From contig DASXVQ010000105.1 of assembly GCA_036504155.1 (NCBI GenBank), positions 69,234-133,233 on the forward strand: 64,000 nucleotides of DNA, read 5' to 3'. Source of the stretch: JACRCT01 sp036504155. GTDB lineage: Bacteria; Myxococcota; Myxococcia; Myxococcales; UBA5297. Under the pieces are notes generated by a model, which saw only the letters and a program-made list of their open reading frames with translations, ran no database searches and was not told the origin of the DNA. Positions 47,858 through 55,444 of this stretch are shown here, in pieces; the stretch's first letter is position 1; each line of letters opens with the position of its first letter. The position numbers and the translations under genes were made by a program.

Positions 47858-48061
47858 GCCGCCGGGCAGGTTTCCTGGCTCCCGGGCCCCGCGCGAGGCG
47901 ACAACCGCCTCCGCGGGAGTAGTCCTCCGGGCCTTCCCCGCGCCTGCGTCAGCGCGAGTGGCCGTTTTTGAAGGACGACATTGGGTACCCGGCTACAGTG
48001 GCGGGACCGCGACGGACTCTGACCGTCTTCCCTATTACCCCACGATTGGGCACCCGGCGGC
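47858..48061 (-). promoter_or_regulatory. Cobalamin (adenosylcobalamin-class) riboswitch
   Basis: The 204-nt leader on the minus strand carries the hallmarks of the cobalamin riboswitch. The 3' B12 box AGCCAGGAAACCTGCC lies at 47880-47865. Near the 5' side are GGTGCCC and AATAGGGAAGACGGT, then AGTCCG and GTCCCGCCACTGT. P1 can be paired by eye: GCCGCCGGG at the 5' end with CCCGGCGGC at the 3' end. It precedes a btuB-type receptor gene, so it should repress the operon when B12 is abundant. Confidence 0.95.
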
Positions 48062-48068
48062 GGGCAGG

Positions 48069-48097
48069 AAAATGAAGGAGCCGGCTTCGGGTGTCAA
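48069..48097 (-). promoter_or_regulatory. Sigma-70-type promoter of the B12 operon
   Basis: TTGACA (minus strand, 48097-48092) and CATTTT (48074-48069) are separated by exactly 17 bases. The predicted start falls about 7 bases on, just at the first base of riboswitch P1 (48061). The -35 is a perfect consensus; the -10 matches only 3 of 6. Confidence 0.75.
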
Positions 48098-48159
48098 GGC
48101 CCGCTTCGGGTTGTCGGTTATCGTTGGGGAATTCGCGCGGCGCGCGTCGAGGAGCGTGG

Positions 48160-49452
48160 ATGGCCGAGGGCCAAGAGGTCGTCAGCTTCGCCCGCCGGGC
48201 CGCCGGCGGCGCCATCGACGCCGCCGCGGTGGCGGGGCTGGCCGCCCTGCTCTTCGCCATCCCCTGGAAGCTGGGCGGCTTCTCGATGCCCATGGTCGGG
48301 GCGCTGGCGGCGATCCTCGGCTGGCACATCGCGCCGCTCGCCGCGTTCGGGGTCACGCCGGGGATGCGCGCGGTGGGCCTGCGCATGGTGGGGCTCGACT
48401 CCGAGCGCCCGGACGCCATCGAGGTGGCCTTCCGCGAGCTGCTGGGCCGCGGGCTGCTCCCGGGCACCTACCTCATCGTGGTGACCGGAGGGCTCGTCTC
48501 CACGCTGGTGGGCACCGGGGACTTCCGCGCGCCGGGCCGGTTCGGGCTGCTGCTGGTCTTCGCCAGCCTGGTCCTCGGGCTCGTCGCCGTCCTCGGGCAC
48601 TTCCTGCCCCTGCTCCGGGAGGACCGGCGCAGCCTGGCGGACCTCTTCGGCCGCACCCGGGTGACGCGGCGCCGCGCGGCGGAGGCGCAGGAGCCGGAAC
48701 CTGAGGACGAGGACGCCCGCCGCGAGGAGGCGGCGGGGCGGCGCCGCGGGCGGAAGATCTTCTGGGGCTTCGAGGCGTTCCTCGCCGTCGCCGCCCTGGC
48801 GGTGCCGCTGGCGCTGGGCCGGCCGGTGAAGGCGCACGCCTCGCAGCTCCTGGCCGAGCGGCTCATCCGCGAGCGCTCGGAGAAGCTCTTCGAGGCCAAC
48901 CCGGGCGATCTGGAGATCGCCGACGAGGCCATCGACCGGCTGGAGAGGGCCGGGGACCTGGCCGGAGCGGCGCGGGCGCGCGAGAAGCACCGCCAGGCCG
49001 CCCAGGGGCTCGAGCGCGGCAGGGAGCTGAAGCTGCGCGAGAGCATCGCCAAGAACCCGGGCGACCAGGCCTCGGTCTTCGCGCTGGTGGAGCTGTTGCT
49101 GGAGCAGAAGCGCGAGGCCGAGGCGCGGCTGGCGGTGCTCGCCTACGTCGAGGCGGTGCACAGCGCCGCCGAGCGCGCCCGCTGCGGCGGCTGGATGCAG
49201 GAGCACGGTTTCGCCCAGGACGCCGTGACGCTCCTGAGCCGGGCCCTCGACGAGGGGGAGAACCAGCCCGAGGACTGGGCCTGGCTGGGCCTGTCGCTCA
49301 AGGCCCTGGGTCGCAACGCCGAGGCGCGCACGGCGCTCTCGCGGGCGCTCGCCCGCGGCGACGACTGGAGCGACGTCCGCAAGGCGCTCGACGAGCTGGG
49401 CGGCGCCGAAGGAGCGGCGCCGGCAGACGGTGGAGGTCGCCGGCCCGACTGA
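48160..49452 (+). CDS. RDD-domain membrane protein with TPR-like C-terminus
   Basis: A 430-aa protein. The N-terminal 160 residues are an RDD family module: VSFARRAAGGAIDAAAVAGLAALLF with the Arg-Asp pair, GVTPGMRAVGLRMVGLD and further helices ending LGHFLPLLREDRRSLADLFGRT. A charged linker (about 180-205) leads to another membrane helix (FEAFLAVAALAVPLALG). A helical repeat region follows (LFEANPGDLEIADEAIDRLE, then NPGDQASVFALVELLLEQKR and WAWLGLSLKALGRNAEARTAL). The last part is a clear paralog of the product at 59202-59960. The ATG at 48160 follows GGAGCG. It diverges from the B12 riboswitch. Function unknown. Confidence 0.85.
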   Translation: MAEGQEVVSFARRAAGGAIDAAAVAGLAALLFAIPWKLGGFSMPMVGALAAILGWHIAPLAAFGVTPGMRAVGLRMVGLDSERPDAIEVAFRELLGRGLLPGTYLIVVTGGLVSTLVGTGDFRAPGRFGLLLVFASLVLGLVAVLGHFLPLLREDRRSLADLFGRTRVTRRRAAEAQEPEPEDEDARREEAAGRRRGRKIFWGFEAFLAVAALAVPLALGRPVKAHASQLLAERLIRERSEKLFEANPGDLEIADEAIDRLERAGDLAGAARAREKHRQAAQGLERGRELKLRESIAKNPGDQASVFALVELLLEQKREAEARLAVLAYVEAVHSAAERARCGGWMQEHGFAQDAVTLLSRALDEGENQPEDWAWLGLSLKALGRNAEARTALSRALARGDDWSDVRKALDELGGAEGAAPADGGGRRPD

Positions 49453-49475
49453 TCGCGGCCGGCCGGGATCGCGGC

Positions 49476-49970
49476 TCAGCCCTCGTCGGGCGGCATGTCG
49501 TGGTCGCCGTGCGGAGGAGGCTCGAAGCCGCCGCCCGAGTCCACGTCGCCGGCCTCGCCCCCGCCCTGCCGCGCCAGCTCGGCTTCGATGACGGCCAGGA
49601 GCGTGCGCTCCTTGTCGTGGAAGCGGGCCTTGGAGGGGTCGTTCAGGGTGCGCTTGCAGCCGTTGGCGTAGAACTCGAGGTCGCCGCGGCTGGCGCCCGC
49701 GATGGGCAGGCCCTTGCTGCGCCCGTAGGGCGGGAAGATCGTCGGCATCGGCCCGGAGGAAGCGCTCGCGCTCGCGCTCGCGCGCGGGGCCGCGCCGGCA
49801 CGGGGGGCCGCGGCCGCGTAGGCGGTCGAGGCGCCTTCGCCGCCGATGACGAGGTCGAGCTTGAGGAGGAAGCCCTCGCCGCTCCTGACGGCGGTGCCGA
49901 CACGAACGGTCTCGACGCTGCCGTCGGGGCGGCGAACCTGGACGCTGACTGGGAGTTCGTTCTCGTTCAT
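49476..49970 (-). CDS. Hypothetical protein with ExoX-like C-terminal domain
   Basis: A 164-aa cytoplasmic protein. The N-terminal 55 residues form a small beta-rich module (ELPVSVQVRRPDGSVETVRV, FLLKLDLVIGG). An Ala/Ser-rich linker follows. The C-terminal ~60 residues read FPPYGRSKGLPIAGASRGDLEFYANG and LLAVIEAELARQG, which resembles the small domain appended to ExoX-like nucleases and related proteins (pattern FGKYKGxPI...). No nuclease domain is present here. Start is uncertain: ATG at 49970 (MNENELPV) is the natural N-terminus, but 49982 has the better GAGG site. It diverges from the Tad cluster. Confidence 0.65.
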   Translation of the reverse strand: MNENELPVSVQVRRPDGSVETVRVGTAVRSGEGFLLKLDLVIGGEGASTAYAAAAPRAGAAPRASASASASSGPMPTIFPPYGRSKGLPIAGASRGDLEFYANGCKRTLNDPSKARFHDKERTLLAVIEAELARQGGGEAGDVDSGGGFEPPPHGDHDMPPDEG

Positions 49971-49982
49971 GGCCGCTCGCAT

Positions 49983-50339
49983 CGCATCCTCGCCCATGCC
50001 CTGTCAACCGCCGCCGCGGGCTGCGCGAGCCCGGTTGATGCAAACCGTGTCGGCCGGCCGCCCATCCGACCGCCGGGCAGCCTCAGGCGGAGCCCTGTCC
50101 GCACCCGTCAGTGACAGCCATCAATCGTCACGATTGACAGGCTGCGACACCGTCCCCGCGCCGTCCTTCCCTCTAGCGGCCGAATGGTATGCCGGCTGCA
50201 ATGGTCGGGGCAGAATAGGCGACGGGCCGGGTGGGAACCGCAGCGATGGGTGCGGGTGTAGCAACGGCAACAGTGGGCGTCCATTTGCCGGATGGCTGGT
50301 GACGGGACCTCGGTGGAAGCTGTCAGGCGGGAGGCTGCG
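49983..50339. promoter_or_regulatory. Divergent control region with a perfect palindrome
   Basis: This 357-bp gap precedes the Tad-like cluster. It has TCAATCGT-C-ACGATTGA at 50121-50137, a perfect 8+8 palindrome, enclosed by CAGCC (50115-50119) and GGCTG (50140-50144). That is either an operator or a short hairpin. No ORF in the gap is convincing. Confidence 0.5.
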
Positions 50340-51050
50340 ATGGGCCGACGAGAAAAGGGCCAGGCCGCAGTCGAGACGGCGCTCACGCTGCCGATGTTCC
50401 TCTTCACCTTCCTCGGCATCCTCCAGATCAGCCTCGCCTACCACGCCCGCCTCCTCACCGAGTACGCGGCGTTCAAGGCCGCCCGCGCCGGCAGCGTCTA
50501 CCGCGCCGACTGCACGCGGATGAAGAAGGCCGCGCTGATGGCGCTGGTGCCCAGCATGTCCACCGGCGGCAAGCTCGGCTCCACCGACCTCAAGGGCCTG
50601 CTGCAGTCCACGGTGGAGGAGGTCAAGGACAACAAGTCGCGCAAGGGCGCCCCCATCGTCTGGATCGACACCGAGCTCGAGAACACCGGCGAGGACTTCG
50701 ACAAGCAGCTCGAGGCGGGCGACGACAAGGTCCAGCGCATCCGCGTCAGGGTCGCCTACTTCTTCGAGTACCGCATCCCCTTCGCCAACGCGATCATGGT
50801 CCGCTCGTGGCTGGCGACGCAGCGGAGCCTCTCCTGGTCGCTGTCGGGGCGGGACACGACGATGCTGGTGAAGAAGGCCAAGAACCCGGAGGCCAGGGGC
50901 GGCGTGAACGTGCAGCTGGTCGACCAGGTCGTGCAGAACGTCGAGGACCACAAGTCGTTCACCTCGCCCATCGTGGCCAGCTGGTCGATGCGGATGATGA
51001 GCGACCCGCTGCCGGACGCGAAGACGAGCGGGGAGTGGGACTGCAAGTAG
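50340..51050 (+). CDS. TadE-like pilus assembly protein
   Basis: A 236-aa protein with an N-terminal prepilin-like segment GQAAVETALTLPMFLFTFLG, in which the conserved Glu sits five residues after the Gly, as in TadE/pseudopilins. The rest is an extracytoplasmic domain rich in charged residues, with FFEYRIPFANAIM and a Trp-rich stretch. It is the first of six co-directional genes. The ATG at 50340 follows a strong GGGAGG site; the in-frame upstream start at 50292 lacks one. Confidence 0.82.
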   Translation: MGRREKGQAAVETALTLPMFLFTFLGILQISLAYHARLLTEYAAFKAARAGSVYRADCTRMKKAALMALVPSMSTGGKLGSTDLKGLLQSTVEEVKDNKSRKGAPIVWIDTELENTGEDFDKQLEAGDDKVQRIRVRVAYFFEYRIPFANAIMVRSWLATQRSLSWSLSGRDTTMLVKKAKNPEARGGVNVQLVDQVVQNVEDHKSFTSPIVASWSMRMMSDPLPDAKTSGEWDCK

Positions 51051-51089
51051 CGCGTTGAGGCGTTGTCGATTCGGAGAGGGAGAACCCCG

Positions 51090-52718
51090 TTGCGCCTAGC
51101 CAGCTCGCGAAGAAGGCTGCTTGAGCGCCTGCGTGACGAGAAGGGCCAGTCGCTGGCCCTGGCGGCGCTCTTGGTGCTGTTCACCTTCATGGCGGTGATG
51201 CTGACCTTCGCCATCGGCGACCGCACCCGCCAGAAGATCAAGATGCAGGCGCTGGCCGACTCCGCCGCCTACTCCGCCGCCGTCGCCGAGGCCCGCACCT
51301 TCAACTACTTCGCCTGGTCCAACCGCGCCCGGGTGGCCCACGACGTGGCCATCCTCTCGGTCTTCTCGCACATCAGCTACATCACCAACTTCGAATACAT
51401 CATGTACCAGACGGGCGCGGCCTTTAAGAAGGACGGCCAGACCTACCTGGGCTACGCGCCCCTCTGCCCGGCCACCTACGGCCGGTTGTGCTGCAAGGTC
51501 GCGCAGGACAACTCCAAGCTGCGCGACGCCGGCGACGTCTACGACGGCAACAACTACCCCGGCGCCGGCTACATGAAGAACCTGCGCGAGGCCTGGGACC
51601 GGATGGTGGGCATGGCCGCCCAGATGCACTACGGCGGCATCGGCCAGATCAAGCAGACGCAGCAGAGCATCTACGACCAGCTCAAGGGCGAGCTGCAGGG
51701 CCAGGCGATGGCCAACCGCCTCGCCCAGACGGTCGACGGGCAGATCCAGGCCCCGTCCGGCGGCGCCGACAAGCAGAACATCAAGCACCTCGAGGACGCG
51801 GTGCTGAACATGGGGCCGAAGAAGGACAAGAAGGCCAACGACGACTGGAACGAGATCGAGTCGGCGACGCGGCTGAACGACTTCGTCACCAACCGCAAGT
51901 GGATCGCCGTCGAGCCCAACTGGACCCTCGCCTACGTGATGGCCCTGGGCAAGGCCGCCAGCAATTGCTTCTTCATGCAGCCCTCGGTCAGCAACTGGGG
52001 CGGCAACGCCAAGACCGTCACCGAGGCGCCGGGCAGCGTCGGGGCGGTCAAGAGCGCCATCCACTCCGACCAGTCCGACGCCAAGAGCGGCTGGGCCGGG
52101 TCCAAGGGCTACGCCGCCGAGGACCACGCCTCGGTCACCGTCCAGGTGATCCTCTGCTACGACCCCTGCCCGTTCCCCGCCAGCGACACCAAGAGCGCCG
52201 AGGCCGGCGTCTTCGGCGACGCCGACGGCCAGTCCAAGCACTTCTGGCGCGACGGCGCCAAGAGCGAGAACGACGTCGGCAAGCACAAGTTCACCCCCAA
52301 GGACGAAGAGGGCATCTACATGAAGCACCCCCGGTACATCTGGGGCGACAACGGCGAGGACAAGGTCTGGTACCACCCGCACACGGTGGCGGTGGTCACC
52401 AAGGCCATGAGCTCGGGCAAGAAGCAGCCCTACGAGTTCGAGCTCAACATGCAGATCCCCCTGCCCATGACCTACAAGACGCGCAACAACGCGGGGGACA
52501 GCCAGGCCGACATGAAGATGGCGGCCATCGGCGGCGGGCTCGTCTACTACCACAAGCCCAAGGACAGCGACGCCTGGAAGGAGACCCCCAGCTTCTGGAA
52601 CCCCTACTGGCGCGCCAAGCTGCACCCGCTGACGAAGGAGGACTGGGACGGCGCGACGAAGTCGGACCACTCGCCCTCGAACCAGGCGGGCGACTGGGCA
52701 GAGATGATCAACTACTAG
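51090..52718 (+). CDS. TadG-like protein (putative Flp pilus assembly)
   Basis: A 542-aa protein with a single N-terminal membrane helix in the TadG/Tad family arrangement: EKGQSLALAALLVLFTFMAV, then GDRTRQKIKMQALADSAAYSAAVAEA. The remaining ~480 residues are extracytoplasmic, with several Cys residues (PLCPATYGRLCCK) and many Trp/Tyr. A TTG at 51090 with GGAGAGGGA in front is the preferred start; a second TTG at 51063 is possible. TadG-type proteins are thought to anchor or assist Tad pili at the envelope. Confidence 0.82.
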   Translation: MRLASSRRRLLERLRDEKGQSLALAALLVLFTFMAVMLTFAIGDRTRQKIKMQALADSAAYSAAVAEARTFNYFAWSNRARVAHDVAILSVFSHISYITNFEYIMYQTGAAFKKDGQTYLGYAPLCPATYGRLCCKVAQDNSKLRDAGDVYDGNNYPGAGYMKNLREAWDRMVGMAAQMHYGGIGQIKQTQQSIYDQLKGELQGQAMANRLAQTVDGQIQAPSGGADKQNIKHLEDAVLNMGPKKDKKANDDWNEIESATRLNDFVTNRKWIAVEPNWTLAYVMALGKAASNCFFMQPSVSNWGGNAKTVTEAPGSVGAVKSAIHSDQSDAKSGWAGSKGYAAEDHASVTVQVILCYDPCPFPASDTKSAEAGVFGDADGQSKHFWRDGAKSENDVGKHKFTPKDEEGIYMKHPRYIWGDNGEDKVWYHPHTVAVVTKAMSSGKKQPYEFELNMQIPLPMTYKTRNNAGDSQADMKMAAIGGGLVYYHKPKDSDAWKETPSFWNPYWRAKLHPLTKEDWDGATKSDHSPSNQAGDWAEMINY

Positions 52719-52729
52719 CGGAGCCTGGC

Positions 52730-53722
52730 ATGCGGCGGCATCTCAAGCGGCTGACCGAGAGCGGCGAGCGGGGCGGGGCGGCGGTGGAGTTCGCCCTGGT
52801 CACCATGCTCTGCGTGCCCATGGCCATGTACTCCATCTACGCCGGCGAGGCGTTCGTGGCCTCCATCAAGGCGCAGGAGGCCGAGATCTCCGCGGGCTGG
52901 GAGACCACCGCCTTCCTGCTGCACGACTACGAGGGCGGCGGCTCGGGCCCGCTGGCGCAGGTCGCCGAGGACGCGGCCAAGCGCGTCAAGGCCGACCTGC
53001 AGGACTTCGACTCCTTCGCCAAGGGCGCCCAGGTGGGCCTCCACGGCGTCTTCGGCCACGACACCTTCGACGAGCTCGAGTGCGAGACGCGCGGCCTGAA
53101 GGGCTTCGCGGCACCGCTGGCCGGCAACTTCCTGCACGCGGACGGCTGGGTGGGCTGCAAGGCGAAGGTCACCTTCGAGAACCGCCGCGCCCCCACCGAC
53201 GCCCACAAGGAGTTCTTCCACGGCCAGCCGAAGATCATCGCCGACACCATCAAGGAGCTGAAGATGTGCGGCAGCGGCGACACGCTCAAGGGCTGCACGC
53301 CCGACGGCACCCGCGGCTTCGTCGTCTTCACCGACGACTGGGGCCTCGAGGACCCCGCCGCGGAGAAGGTCGGCGACTACGGCGGCGGCAACAAGAAGTA
53401 CTGGACCGTCGGCGACACCATGTACCAGGCCACCGGCACCGGCGGGGCGCAGGGCATGCTCACCGGCGGCCTGAAGATCATCGCCACCGGCTTCGGCGAC
53501 AAGGGCGACACGCCGAAGTTCAAGATGGGCTACCTCGACACCATCTGCACCACCCGGAGCTTCCCGTCGCACGGCGGCAGCATGACGGCGCACCTCTCCA
53601 TCTGCCACGAGGTCGCCTCCACCGCGAACGGCAACACCGCCGACCTGTCGCAGAAGACCTACAGCACGCGCGACCAGAAGAACTACATGGCGATGCCGGA
53701 CCCGAACTGGAACGAGCAATGA
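52730..53722 (+). CDS. TadE-like protein, second copy
   Basis: A 330-aa protein with a prepilin-like N-terminus, GGAAVEFALVTMLCVPMAMY, again with Glu at position +5 relative to Gly. The large extracytoplasmic part contains about eight Cys residues (for example FDELECETRG, WVGCKAKV, MCGSGDTLKGC, ICTTRSF). It starts 11 bases after the TadG-like gene behind GGAGCC and ends in a 4-base overlap with the next gene. The family is inferred from the N-terminal segment and the neighbours. Confidence 0.78.
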   Translation: MRRHLKRLTESGERGGAAVEFALVTMLCVPMAMYSIYAGEAFVASIKAQEAEISAGWETTAFLLHDYEGGGSGPLAQVAEDAAKRVKADLQDFDSFAKGAQVGLHGVFGHDTFDELECETRGLKGFAAPLAGNFLHADGWVGCKAKVTFENRRAPTDAHKEFFHGQPKIIADTIKELKMCGSGDTLKGCTPDGTRGFVVFTDDWGLEDPAAEKVGDYGGGNKKYWTVGDTMYQATGTGGAQGMLTGGLKIIATGFGDKGDTPKFKMGYLDTICTTRSFPSHGGSMTAHLSICHEVASTANGNTADLSQKTYSTRDQKNYMAMPDPNWNEQ

Positions 53723-54633
53723 GAAGCGCGGGGATGCTCGCGCTCGGCCTGGCCGGCACCCTCCTCGCCTGCAACGGCGGCGAGCGGGGCAAGCCGCAGC
53801 CCGGTCCGCACGGCCCGAGCGTCTCCACCGCCCCCGCCGCCCCGGTCGCTCCGGTCGCTCCGGCGCAACCTGCGCCCCAGGCGGCCGCTCCGGCAGCAGC
53901 CGCCACCCCGGCGACGGCCCCCGCCAGCGCCGAGGACGAGGCCGCCAAGCAGGGCCCGCAATCGCGCGCCCCGGTGATGGGCCAGGAGGAGCTGCGCCGC
54001 CGCTTCCCACCGTTCCCCAAGGCGCTGACCCCCATCGAGTCCATCGGCCAGCAGATGGTGGCGCACGGGCTGCCGATGACCATCGCCTACTTCGAGACCC
54101 GGGCGCGGCCCATCGAGGTGCTGGAGTACTACGCGCGGTACTTCTCCGAGAGGAGCTACTTCATCGCCGACCCGGAGGAGTCCCGCAAGCTCATGGGCCG
54201 GCCGGCGCTGTCCGCCACCGACCCGCGGGACAAGACCCAGCTGTCGGTGCTCGTCAACCCCAACGAGGAGGGCCAGCCCACCACCGTGATCCTGGCCATC
54301 GCCGACACGAGGCTGGAGGCCCTCGTCCCGCCGGAGGGCGAGCTGCCGCCCTACCCGGGCGCCTCCGCGCCGCTGAACGTCAAGAGCTCGGAGGTCGGCG
54401 GCGCCGCCACCACGGTGTTCTTCTCGACGACGGATCCGGCGGCGGCGGTGGCCGCCTTCTACCAGAAGAAGATGCCCGAGCTGGGCTACCAGGCTTCCGG
54501 CGACGGAGCGATCCTGCTCTTCAGCAAGGCGGACCGCCGCTGGCAGGTGAGGCTCGACTCGCAGAAGGGCACGACCGCAGTGACCGCCATCGGCATGACG
54601 CGGCAGATGGCGCGAGAGGAGGAGCAGCCATGA
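53719..54633 (+). CDS. Lipoprotein of the Tad-like cluster, unknown function
   Basis: A 304-aa lipoprotein with lipobox LLAC near residue 18, then an Ala/Pro-rich linker to about residue 75. The C-terminal two-thirds seem to contain two related halves: PIEVLEYYARYFSERSYFIA with a following beta stretch, and DPAAAVAAFYQKKMPELGYQ with LLFSKADRRWQVRLDS. No named family is recognised. The ATG overlaps the previous stop (ATGA), and its own stop overlaps the next ATG in the same way. It could be the outer-membrane lipoprotein partner of a pilus system, which is inference. Confidence 0.75.
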   Translation: MRSAGMLALGLAGTLLACNGGERGKPQPGPHGPSVSTAPAAPVAPVAPAQPAPQAAAPAAAATPATAPASAEDEAAKQGPQSRAPVMGQEELRRRFPPFPKALTPIESIGQQMVAHGLPMTIAYFETRARPIEVLEYYARYFSERSYFIADPEESRKLMGRPALSATDPRDKTQLSVLVNPNEEGQPTTVILAIADTRLEALVPPEGELPPYPGASAPLNVKSSEVGGAATTVFFSTTDPAAAVAAFYQKKMPELGYQASGDGAILLFSKADRRWQVRLDSQKGTTAVTAIGMTRQMAREEEQP

Positions 54634-54833
54634 GAGCGAGAATGAGGGCGCTGCGCGCCCACTTCCTCGACGAGTCGGGCCAGGCGATGACCGAGTACGC
54701 CAGCATCACCATGCTCTTCATCCTCGGCAGCATCGCCTCCCCGGCGACCTGGATCATCACCAAGAAGCTCTTCATCGCCCTGCAGACCTACGTCGACTTC
54801 TACTACTACTGCCTCAACCTGGCGGTGGGCTGA
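54630..54833 (+). CDS. Flp-type pilin
   Basis: A 67-aa small pilin candidate. It has a basic leader (RARMRALRAHFLDES), then GQAMTEYASITMLFILGSIA, the Flp/type IVb signature with Gly followed five residues later by Glu-Tyr. A hydrophobic helix and a short Tyr-rich C-terminus (YVDFYYYCLNLAVG) complete it. Cleavage before Gln by a TadV/CpaA-type peptidase is expected. The gene is translationally coupled to the lipoprotein gene by an ATGA overlap. Confidence 0.82.
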   Translation: MRARMRALRAHFLDESGQAMTEYASITMLFILGSIASPATWIITKKLFIALQTYVDFYYYCLNLAVG

Positions 54834-54844
54834 GCGGAGGGCTC

Positions 54845-55126
54845 GTGCGAACGCTCCTGGCGGCCGTGTTGCTGGTGTGCTGCGCCTCGTCCCCGGCGTG
54901 GGCCGGTTACTGCGACATCGGCTGCGGCGCGCAGACCCGGGCGACCTGCCTGGCCAACTGCGCCGCCAACAAGGAGAAGCACACCGTCGCCGTCTGCAAC
55001 GCCGCCTGCGAGGACATGATGTCCAGCTGCAAGAAGGTCTGCGAGGCGGCCATGAAGCACGAGGGCAAGCCCGAGCAGATGGCCGCCGCGGCCAAGGAAG
55101 TGCTGGCGGCGAAGAAGCGGCGGTGA
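54845..55126 (+). CDS. Small secreted Cys-rich protein
   Basis: A 93-aa protein from a GTG start with a GGAGGG site. It has a signal peptide (LLAAVLLVCCASSPAWA) followed by a Cys-rich core with paired spacings (CDIGCGAQTRATCLANC, VCNAACEDMMSSCKKVC) and a Lys/Ala-rich end. The regular Cys pattern suggests a helical hairpin stabilised by disulfides. It closes the six-gene Tad-like cluster. No family recognised. Confidence 0.75.
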   Translation: MRTLLAAVLLVCCASSPAWAGYCDIGCGAQTRATCLANCAANKEKHTVAVCNAACEDMMSSCKKVCEAAMKHEGKPEQMAAAAKEVLAAKKRR

Positions 55127-55444
55127 GGCGGGCCGGCCGGGCTCGCTCGGGCGAGTTCGAAGAGCCCTCGGGACCGGGTTCGGTCCCCCGTCCGCAGTGA
55201 GCCCCCGACCCTGCTGTCCCCCCTCAAGCTGGCGGAAGTGGGTAGAGCCGGCCCGGGCCTGCCCTGAGCCTGTCGAAGGGTGGCCGGGGCGGCAGTTGTC
55301 GGCGTTGACCACGACCAATACGACCGACCGACACGACCCCGGCGCGGAGGCCGGGCACTACCCTTCTCGCGGGACAAGTGGTGGAGACCCTTCGAAGAGA
55401 AGTGGGGTGACAGCAGGGCTCCAGCCTCCGGCGGGCGCGGGCCG
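55127..55444. other. Intergenic region after the Tad cluster
   Basis: About 320 bases without a gene. It contains a 7-bp hairpin (gggaccg-ggtt-cggtccc, 55170-55187) without a T-run, and the REP-like element at 55262-55280. Confidence 0.45.
55262..55280. repeat. REP-like short palindrome, copy 2
   Basis: ccctgagcctgtcgaaggg is an imperfect palindrome and the second copy of the element at 27107-27125. The same motif is widely dispersed in intergenic DNA of many GC-rich bacteria. Confidence 0.6.

Noticed and set aside
47949..48467. 171-codon minus-strand ORF over the riboswitch
   Set aside because: It overlaps the riboswitch and the RDD gene antisense, with Ser/Pro/Arg-rich composition and no ribosome-binding site.
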